Positions 15,191 through 24,788 of a DNA stretch of 64,000 bases are shown piece after piece. The position numbers and the translations under genes are program-made. The stretch is from Acidobacteriota bacterium. GTDB lineage: Bacteria; Acidobacteriota; Vicinamibacteria; Vicinamibacterales; JAFNAJ01. The stretch lies in contig JAHDVP010000002.1 in assembly GCA_023384575.1 (NCBI GenBank), positions 71,479 through 135,478 on the forward strand, given 5' to 3'. Below the pieces are notes generated by a model that saw only the letters and a list, made by a program, of their open reading frames with translations, did not search any database and was not told where the DNA came from. The number at the start of each line of letters is the position of its first letter. Position 1 is the first letter of the stretch.

Positions 15191-16206
15191 TAGTCCTCGT
15201 ACCCCCGCGGGTGGCGCGCGTGCCATCGCCACGCGGACTCGACGATGGCCGTGAGGTCGGCGAAGCGCGGCGTCCAGCCGAGCGCGCGCCGCACCCGATC
15301 GTTCGACGCGAAGAGCACGGCCGGGTCGCCGGCGCGGCGCCCGGCGACGCTGAACGGCACCGCCCGTCCCACCACCCGCTCCACCGTGCGCACGACCTCG
15401 AGCACGGAATGCGCACGGCCGTTGCCGAGGTTGAAGACCGCCGACGCCTCGCCGGCCTCGAGCGCATCGAGCGCCAGCACGTGCGCCAGGGCGAGATCGG
15501 CCACGTGGATGTAGTCGCGCTGGCACGTGCCGTCGGGCGTCGGGTAGTCGTCGCCGAAGACGACGAGCGGCGCGCCGCCCTGCGACGCCTCGATCGCTCG
15601 CGGGATGAGGTGGATCTCTGGCGTGTGGTCCTCGCCGAGCCACCCCTCCTCGTCGGCGCCCGCCGCGTTGAAGTACCGCAACGACACCGACCGCAACCCG
15701 TACGCGCGCTCGAAGTGCGGCAGCGCCCGCTCGATGGCGAGCTTGGTCTCGCCATAGGCGTTGATCGGTCGGGTCGGGTGGGACTCGGCCATCGGCGTCT
15801 CGACAGGATCGCCGAAGACGGCACAGGTCGACGAGAAGACGAACCGGCCGACGCCGGCGTGGGCCATCGCCTCGAGGACCGACAACGCGCCGACCACGTT
15901 GTTGCGGTAGTACCCCGCCGGGTCGGTGACCGACTCGCTCACGGCGAGCCAGGCCGCGAAGTGCATCACCGCACGCGCCTCCCCGTCCAGGAGGGCCTTC
16001 GTCACCATTGCCGTGTCACGAATGTCGCCGACCACGAGCGAGACGCGGCGGCCGCGACTCGCGGCCCAGGCGGTGAGGCGGTCGACGGCCACGCGATGAC
16101 CGGCCGACAAGTCGTCGTACACGATCACGTCGCGCCCTGCCTCGACGAGTGCCTTGACGGCATGGCTGCCGATGTACCCCGCGCCGCCCGTGACCAGTAC
16201 GTTCAA
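15190..16206 (-). CDS. galE: UDP-glucose 4-epimerase
   Basis: 338 residues from a TTG preceded by GGAGG at good distance. The NAD-binding GGAGYIGSH is at residues 7-15, the active-site SSTCAVFGD and YGETK (Tyr-x3-Lys) follow, and TCQRDYIHVADLALAH near 220 is typical. It interconverts UDP-glucose and UDP-galactose, supplying galactosyl donors for envelope glycans. Divergent from the glycosyltransferase cluster by 117 bp. The longer frame with an ATG at 16266 is less likely because the promoter below sits inside it. Confidence 0.95.
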   Translation of the reverse strand: MNVLVTGGAGYIGSHAVKALVEAGRDVIVYDDLSAGHRVAVDRLTAWAASRGRRVSLVVGDIRDTAMVTKALLDGEARAVMHFAAWLAVSESVTDPAGYYRNNVVGALSVLEAMAHAGVGRFVFSSTCAVFGDPVETPMAESHPTRPINAYGETKLAIERALPHFERAYGLRSVSLRYFNAAGADEEGWLGEDHTPEIHLIPRAIEASQGGAPLVVFGDDYPTPDGTCQRDYIHVADLALAHVLALDALEAGEASAVFNLGNGRAHSVLEVVRTVERVVGRAVPFSVAGRRAGDPAVLFASNDRVRRALGWTPRFADLTAIVESAWRWHARHPRGYED

Positions 16207-16236
16207 GATCCGCCTCCGCCGCGCACGAAACTCCGA

Positions 16237-16266
16237 ACCGTACCACAGGGATGAGACGAGTGTCAA
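16237..16266 (-). promoter_or_regulatory. galE promoter
   Basis: Minus strand: -35 TTGACA (16261-16266), 18-bp spacer, -10 TACGGT (16237-16242). The predicted +1 at about 16230 leaves a 24-nt leader with the GGAGG site. Confidence 0.55.
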
Positions 16267-16323
16267 TCTACTGAGAGAAAAGGAGTTGCGGGATCCGGCC
16301 CGCCATGTTACCTTTCACTCGCC

Positions 16324-17457
16324 GTGCGCATCGTGGTCGATTACCGCCCCGCCCTTCGTCAGCGGTCGGGTGTGGGCGAGTACATCCATCGCCTCGTGAA
16401 CGCGTTCGCGGCCGGGCCAGGCAAGCACCACGACATCGTCCTCTTCTCGAGCTCGCTCAAGCATCAGGTCGACCCGGCCGCCCTGGCCGGCGTGCGCGTG
16501 GCGAACCGACGCGTGCCGGTCAGGGTCCTCAACCGCCTCTGGCATCGCCTCGGCTGGCCGCCGGTCGAGATGCTGGTCCGGGGCCCGTTCGACGTGGCCC
16601 ACTCGCCTCACCCGCTGATGCTGCCCACCCGGTCGGCCGCACGCGTCGTCACGATCCACGACCTCGACTTCCTCACCCACCCCGAGCGCACCCGGGGTGA
16701 AGTCCAGCGCGATTACCCGCGCCTCGTGCGTCAGCACGCCCAGCGCGCCGACCACATCGTCGTCATTTCGGCCTACACCGCTGGCGAGGTCCACCAGCAG
16801 CTCGACGTGCCACACGCCAGCCTCACCGTCTGCCGACCCGGGGCCCCCGACTGGAAGCCACGCGCGTCGGTGCCCGAGGAAGGCCCGATCCTCTTCGTCG
16901 GCACGCTCGAGCCGCGGAAGAACGTCGGCGGCCTCCTCGACGGGTACGCCCGTCTGCTCGAAGGCGGTGAGCCGGCACCCGACCTCGTCCTGGTCGGCGC
17001 GCGTACCTCGGCGGCCAAACCCTGGCTCGACCGCCTCGCGCGGCCGCCACTGGCCGGCCGCGTGCAGTACCTGGGCTATGTGTCGGAAACCGAGCGACGG
17101 CGGTTGTTCGAGGCCGCCCGCCTGCTCGTGCTGCCGTCGTACGACGAGGGCTTCGGTCTGCCGGTCCTCGAAGCGATGACCGTCGGCGTGCCGGTCGTCG
17201 CGTCCGGTCGTGGCGCGCTCCCCGAGGTGCTCGGCGATGCGGGGCTCCTCGTGGAGCCCGACGATGCCGACGGACTCGCCAGCGCGATGGCGCGGCTGTT
17301 GTTCGACCGCGAGGCGGCGACGCGGGCTGCCGCGCGCGGCATCCGGCGGTCGATCGGGTTCGACTGGCGCGCGACGGCGGAAGCCCTGCGCAGCGCCTAC
17401 GAGCACGCCATGGCCCTGAAGCGTCGTCGCGACATGGCGTTCTCCCGACTCCCCTAG
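16324..17457 (+). CDS. family 4 glycosyltransferase (first of cluster)
   Basis: 377 residues from a GTG, beginning MRIVVDYRPALRQRSGVGEY with the acceptor-side GVGEY loop. The GT-B fold donor domain has FVGTLEPRKN (191-200) and the catalytic E-x7-E in EGFGLPVLE (275-283). GT4 enzymes use nucleotide-sugar donors with retention of configuration. The acceptor and sugar cannot be read from sequence. It opens the polysaccharide cluster and is followed after 7 bp by another GT4 of the same architecture. Confidence 0.92.
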   Translation: MRIVVDYRPALRQRSGVGEYIHRLVNAFAAGPGKHHDIVLFSSSLKHQVDPAALAGVRVANRRVPVRVLNRLWHRLGWPPVEMLVRGPFDVAHSPHPLMLPTRSAARVVTIHDLDFLTHPERTRGEVQRDYPRLVRQHAQRADHIVVISAYTAGEVHQQLDVPHASLTVCRPGAPDWKPRASVPEEGPILFVGTLEPRKNVGGLLDGYARLLEGGEPAPDLVLVGARTSAAKPWLDRLARPPLAGRVQYLGYVSETERRRLFEAARLLVLPSYDEGFGLPVLEAMTVGVPVVASGRGALPEVLGDAGLLVEPDDADGLASAMARLLFDREAATRAAARGIRRSIGFDWRATAEALRSAYEHAMALKRRRDMAFSRLP

Positions 17458-17464
17458 CCCACCG

Positions 17465-18580
17465 ATGCGCATCGCGATCGACGCGCGGGAGATCGCCGAC
17501 CGGCCGACCGGCGTGGGGCGGTACCTCGCTGAACTGCTGGCCCGGTGGACGCGCGACCGCGACCTGCGCGACGTCGAGTGTCTGCTGCTGCTTCCGCGCA
17601 GGCCGGACCGACCCAGGACGTACCTCGGCACCGGCGGCGCGTCGGTGCGCGAGGTCATCGTCCCCGGGCGCGTGGCGGGCACGGCCTGGGAGCAGGGGCG
17701 GCTCGCGCTGGCGGTGGCACGGTCGCGCGCCGACGTGCTCTTCGCTCCGGCCTACACCGCGCCGCTCGCCTCGCGCGCGCCGACGGTGGTCGCCGTGCAC
17801 GACGTGAGCTACTGGGCGCATCCCGAATGGTTCCGCTGGCGCGAGGGCCTGCGGCGCCGCTGGGTCAGCCGATGGGCCGCTCGACGCGCCCGGGCGGTGT
17901 TGACGCTCACCGAGACCTCCAAGCTCGACGTCGTCGCGTGGCTCGGCGTCGACGACGCCAGGGTGCACGTCATCAACCCGGCCGTCGACAGTCATCCGTC
18001 GTTCGGCGCGCCGCCCGAGGTCCCAGTGCGCGCGGCCCGGGCACCGCGCGTGTTGTACGTCGGCTCCATCTTCAATCGGCGGCACGTCCCGGCGCTCGTC
18101 GCGGCGGTTGGCCGGCTTCGCAGCCACGGGCGCGAGGTGGGCCTCGACATCGTCGGCGAGAACCGGACCTTTCCCTTCGAGGACATCGACGGGATCGTCG
18201 CGCGGGCCGGGCTCGCCCCGGTGGTTCGGCGACGAGACTACGTGCCGCACGACGAACTGGGTCGCTTGTACGCCGAGGCGAGGGTCTTCGCGTTCCTGTC
18301 GTCGTACGAAGGGTTCGGACTGACGCCGCTCGAGGCGTTGAGGGCCGGAGTCGTGCCGCTGGTGCTCGACACGCCGGTGGCCCGCGAGGCGTACGGCCCG
18401 GCCGCGTTCTACGTGCCAGACGTGTCGCCGGACACCGTGGCCGCCGGCCTCGCCCGGCTGCTCGACGACGACGCGGCGCGCGACGAGGTGTTGTCGGCGG
18501 CCCCGACGACCCTCGGGCGGTACTCCTGGGACCGGGCCGCGCGCGAGACGATGGCCGTCCTGCGCGGGAGCGTGCGGTGA
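17465..18580 (+). CDS. family 4 glycosyltransferase (second of cluster)
   Basis: 371 residues. MRIAIDAREI starts the N-terminal domain with PTGVGRY (14-20). The donor domain has VLYVGSIFNRRH (196-207) and E-x7-E in EGFGLTPLE (282-290). It is paralogous in layout to the preceding gene but clearly divergent. Its stop overlaps the GTG start of the next gene (GTGA), so the three genes look translationally coupled. Role: one sugar-addition step in cell-surface polysaccharide assembly, inferred from context. Confidence 0.92.
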   Translation: MRIAIDAREIADRPTGVGRYLAELLARWTRDRDLRDVECLLLLPRRPDRPRTYLGTGGASVREVIVPGRVAGTAWEQGRLALAVARSRADVLFAPAYTAPLASRAPTVVAVHDVSYWAHPEWFRWREGLRRRWVSRWAARRARAVLTLTETSKLDVVAWLGVDDARVHVINPAVDSHPSFGAPPEVPVRAARAPRVLYVGSIFNRRHVPALVAAVGRLRSHGREVGLDIVGENRTFPFEDIDGIVARAGLAPVVRRRDYVPHDELGRLYAEARVFAFLSSYEGFGLTPLEALRAGVVPLVLDTPVAREAYGPAAFYVPDVSPDTVAAGLARLLDDDAARDEVLSAAPTTLGRYSWDRAARETMAVLRGSVR

Positions 18581-19401
18581 CTCGTCCGGCCTCCCTGGAC
18601 ATCGTCATCGTCACCTTCAACAGCCGGAACGACATCGGAGGCTGCCTGGAATCGCTGCGCACGCACCCGCCCCCCTGCGCCTGGCACGTCGTGGTCGTCG
18701 ACAACGATTCGACCGACGACACCGCCGGCTGGCTGCGCGCGCACGCGCCGGAGGTGACGGTGGTGGCCGCCGGCGAGAACCGCGGGTTCGCCTGGGCCAA
18801 CAACGTGGGCATCCGTCACGGCCAGGCCGACGCCGTGCTCCTGCTGAACCCCGACACCGTGGCTCGCCCCGGCAGCCTCGAGACGCTGCTGCGCGCCCTC
18901 TCGGAAACGCCGCAGGCCGCGGCCGCCGGTCCGCGCCTGGTGGATGCGGCAGCAAGAGCGGAGATCTCGTGGGGGGCGATGATCGGGCCGTTCAACGAGC
19001 TGCGGCAGAAGCTCATCGGCCGCCTGTACGACCGGCGGGTCGGCGGGCTCGAGCGCTGGGTCGACCGGCAGAGTCGCCGCCGGCGGTTCGTCGACTGGGT
19101 GAGCGGCGCGTGCCTGCTCGTGTGGCGCGTCGACGCGGAAGCCGTCGGCCTGCTCGACGAGCGGTACTTCATGTACACGGAGGACGTGGACTTCTGCGCC
19201 GCGCTGCGGGCCCGGGGACGACGGGTGCTGTACGTCGGCGATGCCGACATCACACACCTCCGCGGCCGGTCGCGAGCGACGCGCGCGGCGTTTGCCGAGG
19301 TCGCGTACCGGCGCAGTCAGCTCGCCTTCTACGAGAAGCACCATCCACGGTGGGTCCCGTGGCTGCGACGCTACCTTCGCCTGAGGGGCGTGAGGCCGTA
19401 G
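18577..19401 (+). CDS. family 2 glycosyltransferase, rhamnosyltransferase-like
   Basis: 274 residues from a GTG overlapping the previous stop by 4 bp. GT-A fold: SLDIVIVTFNSRND at the N-terminus, DNDSTDDT near 46, LLNPDTVARPGSLE (the metal-binding stretch) near 90 and YFMYTEDVDFCAALRARG near 200, the family ED motif. Resembles WbbL-type rhamnosyltransferases. dTDP-rhamnose genes rfbA/rfbC occur 24 kb away. Inverting enzyme; the acceptor is unknown. Confidence 0.9.
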   Translation: MTRPASLDIVIVTFNSRNDIGGCLESLRTHPPPCAWHVVVVDNDSTDDTAGWLRAHAPEVTVVAAGENRGFAWANNVGIRHGQADAVLLLNPDTVARPGSLETLLRALSETPQAAAAGPRLVDAAARAEISWGAMIGPFNELRQKLIGRLYDRRVGGLERWVDRQSRRRRFVDWVSGACLLVWRVDAEAVGLLDERYFMYTEDVDFCAALRARGRRVLYVGDADITHLRGRSRATRAAFAEVAYRRSQLAFYEKHHPRWVPWLRRYLRLRGVRP

Positions 19402-19545
19402 ACGGCCCACGACGCTGCCGCGCGGTGCGTGGCCGATGTGCTAAGCTGAGGCCGACCTCGCCACAGGATGCGCGATGCGCGGCCTGCCGGCCCGAGCCAG
19501 TCTCGCCGGGGACACCCGGCGCGCTCCCCAACCGCTGAACGTCTC

Positions 19546-20661
19546 GTGCGCATTGCCATCGACGCCCGGAAGCTCCACGACTTCGGCATCGGAACCTACG
19601 TGCGCAATCTCGTGACGCACCTAGCGCGCCTCGATCGCGACACGGAGTACGTGCTCATCTGCCGGCCCGACGACGTCGGGCTGGCGGGCGAGCTGGGCGA
19701 GAACTTCCGCGGCGTGGCCACTGGAGCGGCCCCCTATTCGGTGGCCGAACAGCTCCTGGTGCCGCGTGTCGTCAGCCGCGAGCGCGTCGACCTGTTCCAC
19801 ACGCCCCACTACGTCCTCCCGCCACTGACGCGGGGGCGGGCGGTCGTGACGATCCACGACTGCATCCACCTGATGTTCCCGCAGTACCTGCCGAACCGGC
19901 TGGCGCACGCCTACGCCCGGACGTTCATGTGGACGGCGGCACATCGATCGGATCGGGTGCTGACGGTCTCGGAGGCCTCCAAGCGCGACATCCTGCGGTT
20001 CTTCGACATCCCCGAGCAGAAGATCAGCGTCATCTACAACGCCATCGACGAGCGCTTCGGCGTCGCGCCGCCCGAGGACGAAGTGCACCGGGTGCGCGAG
20101 CGCTTCCAGTTGCACGACGAGTTCGTGCTCTACGCGGGCAACATCAAGCCGCACAAGAACCTCGAGCGGCTGATCGAGGCATTCCGGCAGGTCCGCGAAG
20201 AGGGGCTCGACCACCTCACGCTGCTCATCATCGGCGACGAGATCTCGAAATACGCGACGCTCAGGCGCGCCGTGCACAAGCACAAGCTGCACAAGCACGT
20301 CAGGTTCTTCGGGTACGTCCCGCACCAGACGCTGGCCGTGCTGTACCGCCTGGCGACGGTGTTCGTGTTCCCGTCGCTGTACGAGGGGTTCGGCCTGCCG
20401 CCGCTCGAAGCGATGGCCAGCGGGACACCCGTCGTCACCTCGAACGTCTCGTCGCTGCCCGAGGTCGTGGGCGAGGCCGCCGTGCTCATCGATCCCCACG
20501 ATCCGGCAGCGATCGCCGCCGGACTGCGGCAGGTCATCACCAACCCCGCGCTGCGCGCCGAGCTCGTCGCCAAGGGGCTCGCGCGGGCCCGCGACTTCTC
20601 GTGGCCCGAGTCGGTCCGCCGGATCCGCGCGATCTACGGCGTCGTGGCTGGCGAGGCATGA
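19546..20661 (+). CDS. family 4 glycosyltransferase (third GT4)
   Basis: 371 residues. The GTG at 19546 is chosen because the product then begins [10 protein letters not shown] exactly like its paralogue; the frame runs back to 19468 without a family match. GIGTYVR at 14-20, [11 protein letters not shown] (195-205) and the catalytic E-x7-E in EGFGLPPLE (280-288). The 144 bp before it hold no gene and no clear promoter. The stop overlaps the next start codon (ATGA). Confidence 0.92.
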   Translation: MRIAIDARKLHDFGIGTYVRNLVTHLARLDRDTEYVLICRPDDVGLAGELGENFRGVATGAAPYSVAEQLLVPRVVSRERVDLFHTPHYVLPPLTRGRAVVTIHDCIHLMFPQYLPNRLAHAYARTFMWTAAHRSDRVLTVSEASKRDILRFFDIPEQKISVIYNAIDERFGVAPPEDEVHRVRERFQLHDEFVLYAGNIKPHKNLERLIEAFRQVREEGLDHLTLLIIGDEISKYATLRRAVHKHKLHKHVRFFGYVPHQTLAVLYRLATVFVFPSLYEGFGLPPLEAMASGTPVVTSNVSSLPEVVGEAAVLIDPHDPAAIAAGLRQVITNPALRAELVAKGLARARDFSWPESVRRIRAIYGVVAGEA

Positions 20662-21779
20662 GCGTTTCCCCCCGCGTTGCCTTCGTTCACGATTGGCTGA
20701 CCGGCATGCGGGGGGGCGAGAAGGTGCTCGACGCCCTTCTGGAGGTCTACCCCGACGCCGACGTCTTCACCCTGGTCCACCTGCCGGGCCAGGTCTCCCC
20801 CGCCATCGAGCGGCGCCCGATCCACCAGGCGTTCGTGGGCCGGCTGCCCGGCGCCGGGCGCCTCTACCGCCACCTCCTCCCGTCGTTCCCCATCGCCGTC
20901 GAGACGTTCGACCTCGACCGGTTCGACCTGGTCGTGAGCACCAGCCACTGCGCGGCCAAGTCGGCCGTGCCCCCCCCGGGGGTGCGGCACCTCTGTTACT
21001 GCCACTCGCCGATGCGGTACGCCTGGGACCAGTACGAGGCCTACTTCGGCTGGCACCGGCTGGGACCGGGGACCCTGGTGATGAGGCCGGTCATGCGGGC
21101 CCTGGCGCGCTGGGACGCCGCCACGGCCTGCCGTCCCGACCGCTATGTGGCCAACTCCCAACACGTTGCCCGACGGATCGCCCGATACTATAATCGGCAG
21201 TCGGCCGTGGTGCACCCGCCCGTCGACGTCGGGTTCTACGAGCCGGCCCCCGTTCAGCGGACGCACGGGTTCCTGGTGGTGTCGGCCTTGGTGCCGTACA
21301 AGCGGATCGACGTCGCGGTCGACGCGTGCGCCCGCGTCGGGGCGCCCCTGACCATCGTCGGGCAGGGTCCGGAGGCCGCGGCGCTGCGGCGTCGGGCCTC
21401 GGCCGACGTTACCTTCCTGGGCCCGAGGACAGACGAGGAGATCAGGCAGTTGTATCGGCAGGCCCGGGCGGTGCTGCTCCCCGGCGAGGAGGACTTCGGC
21501 ATCGTGCCCGTTGAAGCGCAGGCGTGCGGCACCCCGGTGGTGGCCCTGGCGCGAGGGGGAGCCCTCGAGACGGTCGTGCACGGCCAGACGGGCCTGCTCG
21601 TCGAGTCGCCGGCCGTCGAGGCCTTCGCCGAGGCCCTCGCCTCGCTCGACGGCGTCACGTTCGACCCGGCCGTCATTCGTTCGCAGGCCGAGGCGTTCGG
21701 CCGCGAACGGTTCGTCCGGCAGATGCGCGCCGAGTGCGCGGCCCTGCTCGGCGCTCGGCCGGAGGCGGCTCGATGGTGA
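20658..21779 (+). CDS. family 4 glycosyltransferase (fourth GT4)
   Basis: 373 residues of a different GT4 subgroup. It begins VAFVHDWLTGMRGGEKVLD, then HLCYCHSPMRYAWDQYEAYF near 115-134. The donor domain has VSALVPYKRID and the E-x7-E in EEDFGIVPVE. This subgroup is common next to exopolysaccharide phosphoglycosyltransferases and often adds mannose or a similar hexose, but donor assignment is inference. It overlaps the preceding gene by 4 bp and the next by 7 bp. Confidence 0.9.
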   Translation: MSVSPRVAFVHDWLTGMRGGEKVLDALLEVYPDADVFTLVHLPGQVSPAIERRPIHQAFVGRLPGAGRLYRHLLPSFPIAVETFDLDRFDLVVSTSHCAAKSAVPPPGVRHLCYCHSPMRYAWDQYEAYFGWHRLGPGTLVMRPVMRALARWDAATACRPDRYVANSQHVARRIARYYNRQSAVVHPPVDVGFYEPAPVQRTHGFLVVSALVPYKRIDVAVDACARVGAPLTIVGQGPEAAALRRRASADVTFLGPRTDEEIRQLYRQARAVLLPGEEDFGIVPVEAQACGTPVVALARGGALETVVHGQTGLLVESPAVEAFAEALASLDGVTFDPAVIRSQAEAFGRERFVRQMRAECAALLGARPEAARW

Positions 21780-23209
21780 AGCGCTACAACCGGCTGCTCG
21801 TCCTGCTGCACGTATTGAGCGACTCGGCCGGCGGGATGATCGCCTTCCTGCTGGCTTACGTCATCCGGTTCCACGCCGGGCTGATCGAGGTGACGAAGGG
21901 GGTGCCGCCCTTCGTCCAGTACGTCAACGTGCTGCCCTTCATCGGCGTGCTCGTCCCGCTCGCCTTCCACTTCCAGGGCATGTACCGGCTGCGGCGCGGG
22001 CGGTCTCGGGTCGACGACTTCTTCGCCGTGCTCGTCGGCAGCATCCTGGCCGTCGTCTTCGGCGTCGTGAGCACGCTGTACGTCCAGGCCTACTACGTGC
22101 CGGAGGAGCTCAAGGATCGCGGCGCCTTCGAGGTCTCACAGCTCGTGTGGGGCATCTTCCTCCTGCTCAACATCGGGTCCGCGTACGGCTCGCGGGTCGT
22201 CGTCCGCCACCTGCTCGAGCAGCGATGGCGACGCGGCATCGGGCTGAAGCGGGTGCTGATTGCAGGTGCGGGCGACCTCGGCCGGGCCGTGGCCGACAAG
22301 CTGATCGAGCACCGCGAGATGGGGTACCAGCTCGTCGGCTTCGTGGACGACCGCGCCAGCGGCGACCACATCGGGTACCGTGGCCTTCCGCTGATCGGCA
22401 CGCTCGACGAAGCGCCGGAGATCCTGCACCGCGAACGGATCGATCAGCTGTACGTGGCGCTGCCGCTCGACGACCACGTCAAGATGCTCTCGCTCGTCGA
22501 GAGCGCGAACCGCGAGATCGTCGACATCCGGGTCGTGCCCGACTTGCTGCAGGTCATCGCGCTGCGCGCGCAGCTCGAGGACCTCGATGGCATCCCGATC
22601 ATCAACATCCACGGCGTGCCGCTGCGCGGGTTCAACAGCGTGCTGAAGCGCGCCCTCGACGTCGCCCTCTCGGCCGGAGGCCTCGTCGTGCTGGCGCTGC
22701 CGCTTGCCGCCATCGGCGCCGTGATCCGGTTGACGTCGCCGGGCCCGGCGCTCTACCGGCAGGAACGCATGGGCCTGGATGGCAAGCGGTTCTGGGTCTG
22801 GAAGTTCCGGTCGATGTACGTCGACGCGGAACAGGAGACCGGACCGGTGTGGGCCAGCGAGGACGACCCCCGCTGCACGCCGATTGGCCGGTTTCTGCGT
22901 CGCACGAGCCTCGACGAACTGCCGCAGCTCTGGAACGTGATCATCGGCGACATGTCGCTCGTCGGGCCGCGCCCCGAGCGGCCGTTCTTCGTCGAGCAGT
23001 TCAAGCACCGCATTCCCCAGTACATGCTGCGCCACAAGGTGAAGGCCGGCCTGACCGGCTGGGCCCAGGTCAACGGCTGGCGCGGCAACACGTCGCTCGA
23101 GAAGCGCATCGAGTACGACCTCTACTACATCGAGAACTGGTCGGTCACCCTCGACATCAAGATCCTGTGGCTGACGCTCGTGAAGGGCTTCCACCGGCAC
23201 GCCTACTGA
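21773..23209 (+). CDS. polyprenyl-phosphate sugar phosphotransferase (WcaJ-like)
   Basis: 478 residues. Four hydrophobic helices within 1-135, then a Rossmann-like domain with KRVLIAGAGDLGRAV (about 161-175) and a last helix before the catalytic domain. The catalytic part shows KRALDV, SPGPALYRQERMG, WKFRSMY, SLDELPQLWNVIIGDMSLVG and GLTGWAQVNGWRG, the full set for bacterial sugar transferases. It loads the first sugar phosphate onto undecaprenyl phosphate, starting repeat-unit synthesis in the inner membrane. It is therefore probably the initiating enzyme of this cluster. Confidence 0.95.
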   Translation: MVKRYNRLLVLLHVLSDSAGGMIAFLLAYVIRFHAGLIEVTKGVPPFVQYVNVLPFIGVLVPLAFHFQGMYRLRRGRSRVDDFFAVLVGSILAVVFGVVSTLYVQAYYVPEELKDRGAFEVSQLVWGIFLLLNIGSAYGSRVVVRHLLEQRWRRGIGLKRVLIAGAGDLGRAVADKLIEHREMGYQLVGFVDDRASGDHIGYRGLPLIGTLDEAPEILHRERIDQLYVALPLDDHVKMLSLVESANREIVDIRVVPDLLQVIALRAQLEDLDGIPIINIHGVPLRGFNSVLKRALDVALSAGGLVVLALPLAAIGAVIRLTSPGPALYRQERMGLDGKRFWVWKFRSMYVDAEQETGPVWASEDDPRCTPIGRFLRRTSLDELPQLWNVIIGDMSLVGPRPERPFFVEQFKHRIPQYMLRHKVKAGLTGWAQVNGWRGNTSLEKRIEYDLYYIENWSVTLDIKILWLTLVKGFHRHAY

Positions 23210-23248
23210 GGCGCGTCACCTCGTCGTCCACGCCATCGCCCGACGCCC

Positions 23249-24199
23249 ATGCCCCACTCGCCCCGTGTCGTCATCACCGGTGCCGCCGGTTTCATCGGCT
23301 CGCACCTCTGCGACGCCCTGCTCGACCGCGGCTACTCCGTCGTCGGCATCGACAACCTGATCACGGGCGATGTCGCGAACATCGCGCACCTCGTCCATCG
23401 AGACTTCACCTTCCTCAAGCACGACGTCACCAACTACATCTATCTCGATGGCCCGGTCGACTACGTGCTGCACTGGGCGAGCCCCGCGAGCCCGCTCGAC
23501 TACCTCGAACTGCCCATCCAGACGTTGAAGGTGGGCGCGCTCGGCACGCACAACTCGCTCGGCCTCGCGAAGGCCAAGGGCGCGACGTTCGTCCTCGCGT
23601 CGACCTCCGAGGTGTACGGCGACCCGCTCGAGCACCCGCAGCGCGAGACCTACTGGGGCAACGTCAACCCGGTCGGCCCACGCGGTGTCTACGACGAGGC
23701 GAAGCGCTTTGCCGAAGCCATGACGATGGCCTACCACCGGTACCACGGGGTGAACGCCAAGATCGTGCGGATCTTCAACACCTACGGCCCCCGCATGCGC
23801 GTTCACGATGGCCGCGCGGTGCCCGCCTTCGTCAGCCAGGCACTCGCTGGCGAGGACGTGACGGTGTTCGGCGACGGCACGCAGACCCGGAGCTTCACCT
23901 ACATCGCCGATCTCGTCGACGGCATCGTGCGCCTGATGCACTCCGACACGAACGAGCCCGTGAACCTCGGCAACCCGCGCGAGTTGAGCATCGACGAGAT
24001 CGCGCGGACGATCATCCGCATGACGGGCTCGACCAGCCGGATCGTCCATCGGCCGCTGCCCACCGACGACCCGAAGGTACGCCAGCCCGACATCGCCAAG
24101 GCGAGGGCCCTGCTCGGCTGGGAGCCGAGGGTTGCCCTCGAGGACGGGCTCGTCCCCACCATCGACTACTTCCGGCAGAAGCTCGGCTCCTCATCGTAG
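23249..24199 (+). CDS. UDP-glucuronate decarboxylase (UDP-xylose synthase)
   Basis: 316 residues, usual length of bacterial UXS. NAD site GAAGFIGSH near residue 10; [12 protein letters not shown] near 77 and [14 protein letters not shown] near 113 are characteristic; the catalytic YDEAKRFAE (Tyr-x3-Lys) is near 148. RTRSF-type substrate loop appears as [10 protein letters not shown]. It makes UDP-xylose from UDP-glucuronate, a donor for the cluster's glycosyltransferases. The UDP-glucose dehydrogenase that would feed it is not in the window. It lies 39 bp after the phosphoglycosyltransferase gene. Confidence 0.93.
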   Translation: MPHSPRVVITGAAGFIGSHLCDALLDRGYSVVGIDNLITGDVANIAHLVHRDFTFLKHDVTNYIYLDGPVDYVLHWASPASPLDYLELPIQTLKVGALGTHNSLGLAKAKGATFVLASTSEVYGDPLEHPQRETYWGNVNPVGPRGVYDEAKRFAEAMTMAYHRYHGVNAKIVRIFNTYGPRMRVHDGRAVPAFVSQALAGEDVTVFGDGTQTRSFTYIADLVDGIVRLMHSDTNEPVNLGNPRELSIDEIARTIIRMTGSTSRIVHRPLPTDDPKVRQPDIAKARALLGWEPRVALEDGLVPTIDYFRQKLGSSS

Positions 24200-24229
24200 C
24201 GCCGGGTTCCGGGGCCCGGCGCTCGACGC

Positions 24230-24784
24230 TCAGCCGTTCGACGAGAGCCGCGCGCTCTGGTAGAGGTAGTGCAGCCCTGAGGCGATCGTCAGCGCGAGCG
24301 ACGCGTAGATGCCCACGTCGACGATGGCCGACCGCCGCCCGAGGTAGTTGAAGTACAGCGTGACGATGCCCGTCATGACGAAGGTGGCCGTGGCCGCCTT
24401 GCCCAGGAAGGACGGCATGAACGTGCGTCGCCCGACGGCGAGATTCACGATGGCGACGGTCGCGACGATGCCCACGTCGCGGCTGATCATCAGGACCGTC
24501 AGCCACAGCGGGAGCCGGTTGGGCAGGTGCTCGAGCGGCAGCGTGAGCACGACGAACGTCGTGGTCAGCAGCAGCTTGTCGGCCATGGGATCGAGCCACG
24601 CCCCGAGCTCCGTCTTCTGTCCGGTGCGGCGCGCGATGATGCCGTCGAGCGCGTCGGTGATGCCGGCCAGGGTGAAGACGAGCAGCGCCGCGCCCAGGTA
24701 ACCGTAGATCACCTGGATGGCGAAGACCGGAATCAGCAGCATCCTCAGCAGCGTGAGCTGGTTGGCCGTCGTCAGCGCCGACAT
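24230..24784 (-). CDS. pgsA: CDP-diacylglycerol-glycerol-3-phosphate phosphatidyltransferase
   Basis: 184 residues with four to five membrane helices. The CDP-alcohol phosphatidyltransferase motif (DG-x2-AR-x8-G-x3-D-x3-D) is DALDGIIARRTGQKTELG followed by AWLDPMADK, all key aspartates present. It makes phosphatidylglycerol phosphate. The start ATG lies 4 bp after the stop of the TPR/SLH lipoprotein gene, so hflX, lipoprotein and pgsA form one tight minus-strand operon. Confidence 0.93.
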   Translation of the reverse strand: MSALTTANQLTLLRMLLIPVFAIQVIYGYLGAALLVFTLAGITDALDGIIARRTGQKTELGAWLDPMADKLLLTTTFVVLTLPLEHLPNRLPLWLTVLMISRDVGIVATVAIVNLAVGRRTFMPSFLGKAATATFVMTGIVTLYFNYLGRRSAIVDVGIYASLALTIASGLHYLYQSARLSSNG

Positions 24785-24788
24785 CGTT

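Noticed and set aside
12492-15824. One 1110-codon frame covering yicC and the ABC exporter region
   Set aside because: Only the last 297 codons match a family (YicC). The upstream part is in the wrong phase relative to the clear ABC exporter.
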